A DNA stretch of 56,163 nucleotides from Actinomycetes bacterium (GTDB taxonomy: Bacteria; Actinomycetota; Actinomycetes; JAHEKZ01), in NCBI GenBank assembly GCA_027118455.1, contig JAJAYZ010000059.1, forward strand, positions 1 through 56,163, given 5' to 3'. Both the position numbers and the translations under genes were made by a program. Position 1 is the first letter of the stretch. Every line of letters begins with the position of its first letter. This document shows positions 47,305 through 55,706 of this stretch, piece by piece. The notes beneath the pieces are model-generated. The model saw nothing but the letters and a program-made list of their open reading frames with translations, made no database searches and was not told where the DNA came from.

Positions 47305-47985
47305 GTGAGCGATCTCATTGACACCACTGAGATGTACCTCCGCACCATCTTCGAGCTCGAGGAGGAGGGCGTCGTCCCTCTGCGCGCCCGCATCGCCGAG
47401 CGGCTGCAGCAGTCGGGGCCGACGGTGAGCCAGACGGTTGCCCGGATGGCGCGCGATGAGCTTCTGACGGTTGAGGGTGACCGGCATCTTGAGCTCTCTC
47501 CGCGTGGACGCGACATGGCGATGCGGGTCATGCGTAAGCACCGTCTCGCCGAATGCTTGCTCGTCGAGGTGATCGGGCTCCCGTGGGAAGAGGTGCATGC
47601 CGAGGCGTGCCGCTGGGAGCACGTGATGAGCGAGACGGTGGAGCGACGCATTCTCGAGCTGCTCAATCAGCCGACCCACTCCCCGTTCGGCAACCCGATC
47701 CCTGGCCTCGATGAGTTGGGCGAGCCGCTGGTGACTGACTCAGGTCAGCTCGAGGGGCTCGACTCGGTGGCCCAGGCTGAGGCGCGACGAGTCACCGTGC
47801 GGCGGATCGGTGAGCCGATTCAAGACGACCACGACTTGATGGCGTCGCTGAGCCGAGCAGGGGTGCTGCCCGGTCAGGTGGTCAAGGTGCATCGCACCGA
47901 GGCCGGGGTGATGGTGGGCAGCGGCATGGAGTTCGCCGAGCTCAGCGACGCGATGGCGTCACACGTATTTGTCGCGGTTGGCTGA
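47305..47985 (+). CDS. DtxR/IdeR-type metal-dependent repressor
   Basis: A 226-residue regulator. The N-terminal winged helix recognition region is SGPTVSQTVARMARDEL. With GTG 47305 as start, the metal ligands fall exactly at DtxR numbering: M10, C102, E105, H106 for site 2 and H79, E83, H98 for site 1. The C-terminus is an SH3-like FeoA domain (RAGVLPGQVVKVH). It probably represses iron-uptake genes when Fe(II) is high; it could also be the Mn-type. It follows the amidohydrolase closely and may share its transcript. Confidence 0.93.
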   Translation: MSDLIDTTEMYLRTIFELEEEGVVPLRARIAERLQQSGPTVSQTVARMARDELLTVEGDRHLELSPRGRDMAMRVMRKHRLAECLLVEVIGLPWEEVHAEACRWEHVMSETVERRILELLNQPTHSPFGNPIPGLDELGEPLVTDSGQLEGLDSVAQAEARRVTVRRIGEPIQDDHDLMASLSRAGVLPGQVVKVHRTEAGVMVGSGMEFAELSDAMASHVFVAVG

Positions 47986-48014
47986 CTCGACGCGCTGGGT
48001 GCGCTTGTCACGGG

Positions 48015-48028
48015 TACCCCCAGGGGTA
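48015..48028. promoter_or_regulatory. CstR/CsoR-type operator 1
   Basis: TACCCC-CA-GGGGTA, a perfect palindrome of the CsoR-family operator type. It overlaps a TATACG -10-like hexamer (48027-48032) upstream of the repressor gene, suggesting autorepression. Confidence 0.75.
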
Positions 48029-48063
48029 TACGATCAAGTATCGCCAACGAGCAGGAGACGGGT

Positions 48064-48333
48064 ATGCAGATCGACGGCTCGGTATCGCAGGAGGTCGTAA
48101 ACCGGCTGCGCCGCGCTCAAGGCCAGATCGGCGGAATCATCGCGATGATCGAGGACGGTCGCAACTGTTCTGACATCGTCACCCAGCTTGCCGCCGCGTC
48201 CCGTGCCATCGATCGCGCTGGCTTCAAGATCGTCGCCAGTGGTATCCGGCAGTGCCAGGACGCCGAGTTGCGCGGCGAGCAGCCCGCTCTCACCCGTGAG
48301 CAGATGGAGAAGCTCTTCCTCGCTCTCGCCTAG
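48064..48333 (+). CDS. CstR-type persulfide-sensing repressor (CsoR/RcnR/FrmR family)
   Basis: An 89-residue all-helical repressor. C35 (RNCSDIVTQ) and C64 (GIRQCQDAE) are the conserved pair. The His that copper-sensing CsoR has between them (four residues before the second Cys) is Gly60 here, so copper binding by the usual Cys-His-Cys site is not possible. Cys-only members such as CstR react with persulfides. The adjoining genes all handle persulfide or sulfur. ATG 48064 with AGGAG 6 nt upstream. Two matching operators flank it. Confidence 0.88.
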   Translation: MQIDGSVSQEVVNRLRRAQGQIGGIIAMIEDGRNCSDIVTQLAAASRAIDRAGFKIVASGIRQCQDAELRGEQPALTREQMEKLFLALA

Positions 48334-48351
48334 GCGAGGGACCCCCTTCGC

Positions 48352-48369
48352 GGGGCGGCGTCACGCCCC
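48352..48369 (+). terminator. Hairpin between repressor gene and rhodanese operon
   Basis: GGGGCG / CGCCCC stem (48352-48357, 48364-48369) with a 6-nt loop, 18 nt after the repressor stop. A competing stem using CCCC at about 48343 is also possible. It would separate the repressor from the downstream operon, which has its own operator. Confidence 0.5.
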
Positions 48370-48411
48370 AGACTCGACCCAGAACGACTAGCCCAGAAAT
48401 CTGAAGCGCGA

Positions 48412-48427
48412 ATACCCCCCAGGGTAT
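48412..48427. promoter_or_regulatory. CstR/CsoR-type operator 2
   Basis: ATACCC-CCCA-GGGTAT, similar to operator 1, overlapping TATAAG (48425-48430) just upstream of the rhodanese gene. It predicts repression of the sulfur operon by the adjacent regulator. Confidence 0.75.
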
Positions 48428-48445
48428 AAGAAGGGAACGACCGGA

Positions 48446-48796
48446 ATGGTGCCTCAAGCCGATGTTCGCCAGCTCTCGACGGCTCTGGACGATGGAGCGT
48501 TGGTCATCGACGTCCGTGAGCCCTTCGAGTACGCATCCGGACATGTGCCAGGAGCCGTCCCGATGGCGATGCACCTCGTTCCGCTGCATGTCGGCGAGAT
48601 CCCGGTCGACCGTGCCGTGTTCGTCATCTGTGCGACTGGCAACCGCAGCTGGCAGGTGTGCCAGTACCTCACGGAACGCGGAATCACGGCGACCAATGTT
48701 CATGGAGGGACCATGGCCTGGGCGTCGGCCGGATTCGCGATGGAGACCTCGTCAGCTGACGCGGGCGTCGAACCAATCGGGGGAGCCCACCAATGA
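48446..48796 (+). CDS. Single-domain rhodanese sulfurtransferase
   Basis: A 116-residue cytoplasmic rhodanese. LVIDVREPFEYASGHVPGA is the N-terminal signature, and C62 in ICATGNRSWQV is the active Cys that carries persulfide. It probably passes sulfane sulfur between thiols, feeding or draining the dioxygenase encoded next, whose ATG overlaps this stop (ATGA). ATG 48446 with GAAGGGA upstream. Confidence 0.92.
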   Translation: MVPQADVRQLSTALDDGALVIDVREPFEYASGHVPGAVPMAMHLVPLHVGEIPVDRAVFVICATGNRSWQVCQYLTERGITATNVHGGTMAWASAGFAMETSSADAGVEPIGGAHQ

Positions 48797-50322
48797 CGTA
48801 CACCAGCGCCCCACATGTTCTCGTGATCGAGACGCCCGGGCTCGGCAATCGTGGCTACATCGCCCACGATGGCCAGTACGCGGTCGTGGTCGACCCGCAA
48901 CGTGACATTGACCGCGTCGAGCACCTGCTGGCCGATCACGGCTTGGAGGTGACTCACGTCGTCGAAACGCACGTGCACAACGACTACGTCACCGGAGGGC
49001 TGGAGTTGGCGCGCCGACACGGTGCCGCCTACCTTGTCCCGGCTGATGCACAAGTTCCCTTCGAACACACTCCCGTTCGCGATGGCGAGATGTTCACCGT
49101 CGGCGGCCTCGTGCTGGCGGTGTTGGCCACCCCAGGTCACACGCCGCACCACGTCGCATACTCGGTGCAACGCTCCGGTGTACCCGGTGTCCACCAAGGG
49201 GCGATCTTCACCGGTGGTTCCATGCTCTACGGAGCGGTAGGAAGACCCGACCTCGTCGGCCCTGAGCTCACCGAGGGCCTGGCGCATGAGCAATGGCATT
49301 CGGTGCAGCGGCTGGCTGACGAGTTCGCCGACGACACGCAGGTGTTCCCAACGCACGGCTTCGGGTCGTTCTGTGCCGCAACCCAGAATGAGGGCGCGGC
49401 GGGCACCGTCGCTGATGAGCGAAGCAACAACCCCGCGTTGACCAGCGATGAGTGGACTTTCGTCGAGGAGACGCTTGCTGGCCTCGACGTCTTCCCTGCG
49501 TACTACGCACACGTGGGGCCGGCAAATGCCGCCGGGCCGGTACCTGTCGACCTTTCGTTGCCCTCGCCAGCCGATCCGGCAGAGCTGCTGGAACGCATCG
49601 AGCGAGGCGAGTGGGTGATCGATCTCCGCTCGCGCGAGCTGTTCGCTGCTGGGCATCTTCGCGGTTCACTCTCATTCGACCTTGATGGTCCGTTCATCGC
49701 CTACGTCGGGTGGCTCATTCCGTGGGGTTCACCGGTGACATTGCTCGGGGAGACCACCGAACAGGTGCACGCAGCGCATCGCGAGCTGGTGCGAATCGGC
49801 ATCGACTGCCCGGTAGCACAGTCCGTTGGCGGTCCGGATTTCTGGACCGACGATGCAACGGCCCTCACCACGACCGAGCGAGTCGACTTCGGCGACCTCG
49901 CCGCGATCGTTGCCGAGCGCCCGGACACCTACGTCCTCGACGTTCGCCAGCACCTTGAATGGGAAGAGAGCCACATCGTCGGCGCCCACCACATGCCGTT
50001 CTACCAAGTGCCGGACCGTTTTGCGGATATCCCAGCTGACCGACCGGTGTACGTATCGTGCGGCTCGGGATACCGTGCGGCGGCCGTGATCTCACTGCTT
50101 CGTAGCGCTGTGTTCTCCAGCCATGATTCCTTCGAGAACCTGGTGCACGTCGATGATGATTGGGCCAATGCGCCCCGAACGTCGCTGCCTACCGTGCGGG
50201 GACTCACGCCAGAACGCCAGGTGGGTTGGACCTGGGTGGAGTCGCGTGGCACGGCGCGCAAGTTTGCGGCGGATCCGGGAGGTGACCTCACCATGGGACC
50301 GGCGAACCCAGTCATCGCATGA
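48793..50322 (+). CDS. Persulfide dioxygenase-rhodanese fusion (CstB/BlhSDO-like)
   Basis: A 509-residue fusion. Residues 1-250 are an ETHE1-type metallo-beta-lactamase fold: H60/H62/D64 (ETHVHNDYVTGG), H116 (TPGHTPHH), D153 (GRPDL), H188 (FPTHGFGS). It oxidises persulfide to sulfite with O2. Two rhodanese domains follow. The first (GEWVIDLRSRELFAAGH) lacks an active-site Cys; the second (TYVLDVRQHLEWEESH) keeps it in YVSCGSGYRAAAV. The layout resembles staphylococcal CstB. Its start and stop overlap both neighbours by 4 nt, so the three genes are translationally coupled. Confidence 0.93.
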   Translation: MTYTSAPHVLVIETPGLGNRGYIAHDGQYAVVVDPQRDIDRVEHLLADHGLEVTHVVETHVHNDYVTGGLELARRHGAAYLVPADAQVPFEHTPVRDGEMFTVGGLVLAVLATPGHTPHHVAYSVQRSGVPGVHQGAIFTGGSMLYGAVGRPDLVGPELTEGLAHEQWHSVQRLADEFADDTQVFPTHGFGSFCAATQNEGAAGTVADERSNNPALTSDEWTFVEETLAGLDVFPAYYAHVGPANAAGPVPVDLSLPSPADPAELLERIERGEWVIDLRSRELFAAGHLRGSLSFDLDGPFIAYVGWLIPWGSPVTLLGETTEQVHAAHRELVRIGIDCPVAQSVGGPDFWTDDATALTTTERVDFGDLAAIVAERPDTYVLDVRQHLEWEESHIVGAHHMPFYQVPDRFADIPADRPVYVSCGSGYRAAAVISLLRSAVFSSHDSFENLVHVDDDWANAPRTSLPTVRGLTPERQVGWTWVESRGTARKFAADPGGDLTMGPANPVIA

Positions 50323-50678
50323 GCTTCCTCGGTCGGCTCTTTGGCGGTGTTCCATCGGTCTCGGCCGGTGACGCGCGCGAGCTGATGGACGCCGGTGCCG
50401 TAATGGTCGATGTGCGCACGAGCGGAGAGTGGAATGCGGGGCACTGCGCCTTCGCTCTGCACATAGCGCTGGACCAACTGAGTGAGAAGCAACGACGGAT
50501 CCCGAAGAACAAGAAGGTCGTTGTCGTATGTCGTAGCGGCAACCGCTCAAGGGGCGCCGCCAAACAACTCATTGCATCCGGCTTTGCCGCCGTCAACCTC
50601 TCCGGCGGTATGAACGCGTGGCAACGGTCCGGAGAAAGCCTGGTCGACCGATCGGGCAAGCCGGGCCGGGTTGCCTGA
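50319..50678 (+). CDS. Single-domain rhodanese, membrane-proximal type
   Basis: A 119-residue rhodanese. VMVDVRTSGEWNAGHCAFALHI, then the active Cys in VVVCRSGNRSRGAAK and NLSGGMNAWQRSG. The short start MSFLGRLFGG is hydrophobic but too short for a membrane span. ATG overlaps the dioxygenase stop. It probably supplies or accepts sulfane sulfur in the same pathway. Confidence 0.92.
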   Translation: MSFLGRLFGGVPSVSAGDARELMDAGAVMVDVRTSGEWNAGHCAFALHIALDQLSEKQRRIPKNKKVVVVCRSGNRSRGAAKQLIASGFAAVNLSGGMNAWQRSGESLVDRSGKPGRVA

Positions 50679-50680
50679 CG

Positions 50681-51424
50681 ATGCTCGTTGCTGAGCTGAT
50701 TGTCGCTGGTGCATTCATCGGACTGCTGCTCGGCGTGCTGGGGGCAGGCGGCGCGATCTTCACTGCTCCGCTGCTCATGTTTGGCTTCGATGTTCCACCG
50801 CGGGAGGCCACGACGGTGTCACTGGTCGTGGTCCTGTTAGCAGCCATGAGCGGGCTTCTCGGTCACCGCGGCACGCGCAATGTGCAATGGCGCGAGGGAG
50901 CCCTCTTCGGGGCTGTCGGCACCGTCTCGGCCGTCGTCGGATCCTGGTTAGCGACCATCTTGCCCGAGCGTGTCCTCACCGGAGGATTTGCCATCCTGCT
51001 TCTCGTCGCTGCCGTCGCAATGGTCCGTGAGCCGAAGGGGCATGAGGGGAGGCGTCCACGGCGGTCGTTGGGGATCGTGGCCGCCGCAGCGCTTGGGGTC
51101 GGCCTCGTCACCGGCTTCTTCGGAGTTGGGGGAGGCTTCGTCATCGTCCCCGCGCTCGTGCTCGTGCTCGGCTTCGGTATCAGGGAAGCCACCGCTACCG
51201 GGTTGCTCGTGATCTCGCTCAACTCCGTTGCCGCGCTTACCGTCCGAGGCCCGGAGTACCTCGACTGGTCCATCGCGCTACCGATGGCAGTCGGAGCTGT
51301 CGCTGGGTCGTTCGCCGGAGCCAAGCTCGCACCACGCATGCCCCGCGAGCGTCTGCGCCAAGCTTTCGCCGTACTCATGGTCGGCGCCGCGGTGCTGCTC
51401 GGCCTACAGACCGCCTTGGCCTAG
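50681..51424 (+). CDS. TauE/SafE-family sulfite/organosulfur exporter-like permease
   Basis: A 247-residue membrane protein with eight hydrophobic segments in two similar halves: GVLGAGGAIFTAPLLM and GFFGVGGGFVIVPALV are the paired TauE motifs. In sulfur operons these proteins are thought to export sulfite or thiosulfate, the products of the dioxygenase. ATG 50681 is 2 nt after the rhodanese stop, so it ends the operon. The longer frame from 50618 overlaps the rhodanese and is unlikely. Confidence 0.9.
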   Translation: MLVAELIVAGAFIGLLLGVLGAGGAIFTAPLLMFGFDVPPREATTVSLVVVLLAAMSGLLGHRGTRNVQWREGALFGAVGTVSAVVGSWLATILPERVLTGGFAILLLVAAVAMVREPKGHEGRRPRRSLGIVAAAALGVGLVTGFFGVGGGFVIVPALVLVLGFGIREATATGLLVISLNSVAALTVRGPEYLDWSIALPMAVGAVAGSFAGAKLAPRMPRERLRQAFAVLMVGAAVLLGLQTALA

Positions 51425-51427
51425 CCT
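51422..51427 (+). promoter_or_regulatory. Leaderless-type -10 element of class III aminotransferase gene
   Basis: TAGCCT followed by 8 nt and GTG 51436; it overlaps the stop codon of the exporter gene. Confidence 0.4.
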
Positions 51428-51435
51428 TGGCGGCT

Positions 51436-52695
51436 GTGACGCACCTTTGGCACCCCTTTGCTGACATGTCGGCCGTCGAGCGAGACGGCGAGCTCGTCCT
51501 GACCCGTGGCGTGCAGGCTTCGGTCTTCGATAGCGAGGGGACCGAGTACCTCGATCTCACTGCTGGTCTGTGGTTTGCCAACGTCGGGCATGGTCGCACG
51601 GAGATTGCCGACGCGATGGCTGCGCAGGCTGGCCGGCTGGCTGCCTACTCCACCTTCGGCGACATGGCGAACGAACCGGTACTGGCGCTCGCCGATCGGT
51701 TGGCCGCGATTGCCCCGGTCGCCGACAGCAAGGTCTTCTTCACCTCGGGCGGCTCCGACGCCGTCGACACTGCAGCGAAGCTCGTACGCCGCTACTGGAG
51801 CCTGCGCGGCCATCCTCAGCGCACGACGATCATCACCAGGGAGCGTGCGTACCACGGCATGCACTGGGGTGGAACTGCGATGGGTGGCATCGAACCGAAT
51901 CGCAGCGGCTACGGAGATTGGGGCGCCGACATTGCGCATGTGGAGTGGGACTCGGTAGCAGACCTGGAGCAGGTGATCGACGAGCGAGTTGCTGGCACGG
52001 TGGCCGCCTTCTTCTGTGAGCCGGTGATGGGAGCGGGCGGTGTTCACTTTGCAGGCGAGCAGTACCTCCAGCAAGCGCGCGAGCTGTGCCGTGACCGCGG
52101 GGTGCTCTGGGTCAGCGACGAGGTCATCACCGGCTTCGGACGCACCGGGGAGTGGTTCGCCAGCAGCCGGTTCGGGCTGGAGCCAGACCTGGTGCTGAGC
52201 GCGAAGGGTCTTACCAGTGGCTACGCGCCGATGGGCGCTGTGCTTGTGGCACCGTCAGTGACCGAGCCGTTCTGGGACGGCACGGCAGGTGCTTGGCGGC
52301 ACGGTTACACCTACTCAGGTCACGCGGTGTCGGCCGCCGCTGGCCTGGCCAACCTCGACATCATCGAGCGCGAGGGGCTGGTGGCCCGGGTACGCGACCT
52401 CGAACCGGTGCTCACCGAGACGCTCGCTAGCTTGGTTGACCACCCCCTCGTCGCTGAAGTGCGATCGGGCGTTGGCCTGCTGGCCGCGGTCCAGGTGGAC
52501 CCGAACGTCGTGAAGCGCGATGTATCCGCTGTTCCAACGATCGTTTCTGCGCTGCGATCGCGCGGTGTGCTGACCAGACCCCTTGTCGATGGGTCGCTGC
52601 AGGTGTCACCGCCATTCGTCGTCACACCTGAAGAGCTGAAGAGGTTCGTTGTTTCGTGCTGGGAGGCGCTGGACACAGTTCTTACGACTCGGTGA
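51436..52695 (+). CDS. Class III (omega) aminotransferase
   Basis: A 419-residue PLP aminotransferase. It shows LTAGLWFANVGHG, FFTSGGSDAVDTAAKL, ERAYHGMHWGG, LWVSDEVITGFGRTGEWF (PLP Asp) and LVLSAKGLTSGYAPMGAV with the PLP Lys (K257 from this start). It is like omega-amino acid:pyruvate transaminases; the donor is unknown. A downstream aldehyde dehydrogenase could act on its product, as in amine or taurine-like catabolism (inference). GTG 51436 is chosen over TTG 51427. Confidence 0.9.
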   Translation: MTHLWHPFADMSAVERDGELVLTRGVQASVFDSEGTEYLDLTAGLWFANVGHGRTEIADAMAAQAGRLAAYSTFGDMANEPVLALADRLAAIAPVADSKVFFTSGGSDAVDTAAKLVRRYWSLRGHPQRTTIITRERAYHGMHWGGTAMGGIEPNRSGYGDWGADIAHVEWDSVADLEQVIDERVAGTVAAFFCEPVMGAGGVHFAGEQYLQQARELCRDRGVLWVSDEVITGFGRTGEWFASSRFGLEPDLVLSAKGLTSGYAPMGAVLVAPSVTEPFWDGTAGAWRHGYTYSGHAVSAAAGLANLDIIEREGLVARVRDLEPVLTETLASLVDHPLVAEVRSGVGLLAAVQVDPNVVKRDVSAVPTIVSALRSRGVLTRPLVDGSLQVSPPFVVTPEELKRFVVSCWEALDTVLTTR

Positions 52696-52707
52696 CCGAA
52701 CCGGTTT

Positions 52708-53625
52708 TTGAGACCTTCTTGGTTCGCGGGCGGACCCCACCGCAACGACCTTCAGAAAGAGGATGCCAGCGCACTTCTCGTCGTGCTCACCGCAGGTATG
52801 GTGACCGCGTTCAACCCGTGTGGTTTCGCGCTTCTTCCGGGCTACCTTGCGCTCTTCCTCGGTGACCAAGCCGGTGCGCGATCAACGTCGTCTGTCATGC
52901 GGGCGCTTGCCGTCGGCGCTGCCGTCACGGCCGGTTTCGTGGCAGTCTTCGGCCTGGCCTGGATTCTCATCTCAGGGTTCGCCGTCCAGGCGTCGGCGTG
53001 GACTCCCTACGCCACAGTCGTGGTGGGTCCGTTCCTGGTCGGGCTCGGCATCTGGCTGGTCAGCTGTCACGACTTCCCGGCTGCCCTGCCGCGTTGATCG
53101 CGATCCACCGACCAGGGGCTCATCGGCATGTTCACCTACGGCGTGATCTACGAGACGGTCTCGCTCTCGTGCACGATTTCGGTGTTCCTTGTCGCCGTGG
53201 TCGAAACCTTCCGCGCTGATGACTTTGTCGCGGGGGTAGCGGTACTGCTGGAGCGCGCAGTCGGGATGGGTCTGGTCCTCACCGCACTGGCGGTCGCGCT
53301 CGCTCTGGTGAAGGACGATGTCGTGAGGCGGTGTCGATCGGTTCTGCCATGGCTCAACCCGATCTCCGGTGTGCTGCTGATCGTCGCCGGCGCGTACGTG
53401 TCGTGGTACGGCTACGTGGAGATCCGAGTGCTCAACGGTGACTTGATCGGGCGCGGACCGGTTGACGCAGATGCCCGGTCGAGCGGGGAGATCTCCACAT
53501 TCGTTGAAGCTCAGCGCAATCCGCTGGGCCTGGCTGCCGCACTCGCTGGAGCGGAATCCTCATCAAGCTCCCCAACAGCGTTCCATCAGTCGGACGTCTG
53601 CTCACTCTTGCGGTGGGCAGCTTGA
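52708..53625 (+). pseudogene. CcdA/DsbD-like membrane thiol-redox protein, in-frame stop
   Basis: Two open pieces in the same frame, split by TGA at 53095-53097, together make a CcdA-like protein. The first Cys motif is FNPCGFALLPGYLALFLG; after the stop come MFTYGVIYETVSLSCTISVFL with the second Cys. The sequence across the stop (ALPR-stop-SRSTDQGLIGMF) aligns with the usual loop. The Gly-Pro that normally follows the second Cys (CTIGPF) is Ser-Val. CcdA passes electrons from cytoplasmic thioredoxin to outer thiol proteins. The start is unclear (TTG 52708 or GTG 52783). Probably a decaying gene. Confidence 0.78.
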
Positions 53626-53780
53626 CGGTGTGACTGGTCATCGCCGCGTGTGGCGTCGAACCTGAATCAGCTGCGCCGGCACCAAGTCCGTCGATCCAGA
53701 AGCCAGAGCCAGACCTGACCAAGGATGGATCTGGGCAGCAGAACGACACTGACGCCGCTGCCGACAAGGAGTCGGGCGCT

Positions 53781-54143
53781 GTGGCCGACATCTCGAACAG
53801 CGTCCTTCCTGCCGTGCAGGTCAAGGATGTCGCCGGCGGCGATGTCAACCTCGCTAACTTGGTGCCTCGCCAAAACCCAATCCTGCTGGGGGCATGGGCG
53901 CCGCACTGCCCGATCTGCGCCGACGAAGCGCCCGCAGTCGAGGCCTTTGCGAAGCAGAACGCTGGTGAGGTGACGGTCGTGGGGATCGGCACTCCTCAGA
54001 TGCTGTTGGACCCAGGTGTCGAGTCCTGGCAGGCACTGGAGATCACCGGGCAGCCCACCTGGGTGCTCCTCTCTCCGGGTGGTGAAGAGATCGGCCGTTG
54101 GCAGGACGGTCTACCGGCGGACGAGATCCTCGCCAAGGTGTGA
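53781..54143 (+). CDS. Thioredoxin-fold protein, formerly a lipoprotein
   Basis: A 120-residue TlpA-like thioredoxin domain as started at GTG 53781: NPILLGAWAPHCPICADEAP with a CPIC redox site, and a cis-Pro in GQPTWVLL. The same frame continues upstream into a Pro/Asp-rich linker and a lipobox LVIAACG (Cys codon at 53649), preceded by a signal-like helix LLTLAVGSLTV. A TGA at 53631-53633 cuts that signal peptide, and no good start lies before it. So the domain is intact but its export signal is broken. It would have been the outer partner of the adjoining CcdA. Confidence 0.75.
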   Translation: MADISNSVLPAVQVKDVAGGDVNLANLVPRQNPILLGAWAPHCPICADEAPAVEAFAKQNAGEVTVVGIGTPQMLLDPGVESWQALEITGQPTWVLLSPGGEEIGRWQDGLPADEILAKV

Positions 54144-54218
54144 GGGGCCATGACGGCACCGTGGCACCGACGTTCCGCGCCTCAGGGTCGTAGCGAAGCG
54201 GGAGAAGTGAGCAGGTCC

Positions 54219-54224
54219 TAGGCT
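54219..54224 (+). promoter_or_regulatory. Leaderless-type -10 element of aldehyde dehydrogenase gene
   Basis: TAGGCT followed by 6 nt and ATG 54231. Confidence 0.5.
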
Positions 54225-54230
54225 CTGGGC

Positions 54231-55706
54231 ATGGCACAGAGCAGTCGTTCGGGCAGCGGGTCGGCTGGCGGATTGATCCGTCGGCCCAACATCATCGGCG
54301 GTGCCGAGGTCACCGGTGGCTCCTGGACGCCGAACATCAACCCCAGCGACACCAGCGATGTCATTGGCGAGTACGCGCATGCCAGTGCGGCCGACGCAGG
54401 CGCTGCCGTTGCAGCCGCACATGAAGCGTTTCCGCGGTGGGCGTTCGCGACGCCCCAGGAGCGCGCCGACGTTCTCGACCGAGCCGGTGACGAGGTGCTG
54501 CGTCGCGCTGACGAGCTGGGCGACCTGCTGGCTCGGGAGGAAGGGAAGACCCTTGCGGAGGGACGCGGCGAGGTCGCGCGTGCTGGGCAGATCCTGAAGT
54601 TCCACGGCGGGCAGGCGTTACGCAACCACGGTGAAGTCGTCGACTCCATTCGGCCTGGTCTCGAAGTGACGATAACCAGAGAGCCGCTTGGCGTGGTGAG
54701 CATCATCACCCCGTGGAACTTCCCGATCGCGATCCCGGCATGGAAGATCGCGCCAGCGCTTGCCTACGGCAACACGGTGGTGTTCAAGCCGGCTGAGCTG
54801 GTGCCAGGGTGTGCGTGGGAGCTGGTTGACATCTTGGGTCGGGCCGGTCTGCCCGACGGGGTGCTCAATCTGGTGATGGGGTCAGGGCGCGAAGTCGGCC
54901 CCGTTCTCACTGGTAGCACGCAGGTGGACGGCGTCTCCTTTACCGGATCGGTCCTCACCGGCGAGCACATCCTGGCGACTGCAGCCCCTCAGCGCACCCG
55001 CGTTCAGCTGGAGATGGGCGGCAAGAACCCACTGGTGGTGCTCGACGACGCTGATCTCGATATCGCGGTCGACGTTGCGCTTCAGGGTGCCTTTGGGTCA
55101 ACCGGCCAACGCTGCACGGCCTCCAGCCGCTTGGTCGTGACTCGGGGGATTCACGACCGCTTCGTTGCAGCCCTCGCCGAGCGCATGCGGGCGTGGCAGG
55201 TGGGCGATGCCCGCGCGAGCGGAACCGACATGGGCCCAGTCGTCGACGCCACCCAGCTGGCTCAGGACGAGAGATACCTCGCCATCGCCAGGGATGAGGG
55301 CGGCCAGGTCCTGGGTGGCGAACGCTTCGAGCGGCAGACGTCTGGCCACTACTTGTCTCCGGCGTTGGTGGTGGGCACCGACAACACCATGACGGTCAAC
55401 CGCGAAGAGGTATTCGGGCCGGTTGCCTCGGTCGTCGAGGTCGCTGACTACGACGAGGCACTGGCGGTGGCCAACGACACCGAGTTCGGCCTCTCCAGCG
55501 GCATCGTCACGACGTCGCTGGCAGCGGCGTCCCACTTCCGTCGCCACTCAGGCGCCGGCATGGTGATGGTGAACGTCCCAACGGCAGGAGTCGACTATCA
55601 CGTCCCGTTCGGTGGACGCCGGGCGTCTTCCTATGGACCTCGCGAGCAAGGGACGTATGCCCGGGAGTTCTACACCGTGGTCAAGACGACATATCTAAAG
55701 GCGTGA
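54231..55706 (+). CDS. Aldehyde dehydrogenase (ketoglutarate-semialdehyde DH-like)
   Basis: A 491-residue NAD(P)-dependent aldehyde dehydrogenase. N163 (TPWNFPIAIPAWK), K186 (VVFKPAE), E261 (LEMGGKNP) and nucleophile C295 (TGQRCTASSR) are in place. The sequence GMVMVNVPTAGVDYHVPFGGRRASSYGPREQG near the end is typical of alpha-ketoglutaric semialdehyde dehydrogenases of sugar-acid breakdown; the true substrate is open. ATG 54231 fits the TAGGCT element. No terminator is obvious after it. Confidence 0.92.
   Translation: MAQSSRSGSGSAGGLIRRPNIIGGAEVTGGSWTPNINPSDTSDVIGEYAHASAADAGAAVAAAHEAFPRWAFATPQERADVLDRAGDEVLRRADELGDLLAREEGKTLAEGRGEVARAGQILKFHGGQALRNHGEVVDSIRPGLEVTITREPLGVVSIITPWNFPIAIPAWKIAPALAYGNTVVFKPAELVPGCAWELVDILGRAGLPDGVLNLVMGSGREVGPVLTGSTQVDGVSFTGSVLTGEHILATAAPQRTRVQLEMGGKNPLVVLDDADLDIAVDVALQGAFGSTGQRCTASSRLVVTRGIHDRFVAALAERMRAWQVGDARASGTDMGPVVDATQLAQDERYLAIARDEGGQVLGGERFERQTSGHYLSPALVVGTDNTMTVNREEVFGPVASVVEVADYDEALAVANDTEFGLSSGIVTTSLAAASHFRRHSGAGMVMVNVPTAGVDYHVPFGGRRASSYGPREQGTYAREFYTVVKTTYLKA

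Noticed and set aside
48334..48445. A riboswitch between the CstR-type gene and the rhodanese operon
   Set aside because: The visible structure is a simple GC hairpin plus a protein operator; no conserved riboswitch core was recognised.
53095..53097. Selenocysteine at the in-frame TGA of ccdA
   Set aside because: The position is a loop without redox function, and no convincing SECIS-like hairpin or Sec-machinery gene is visible in the window.
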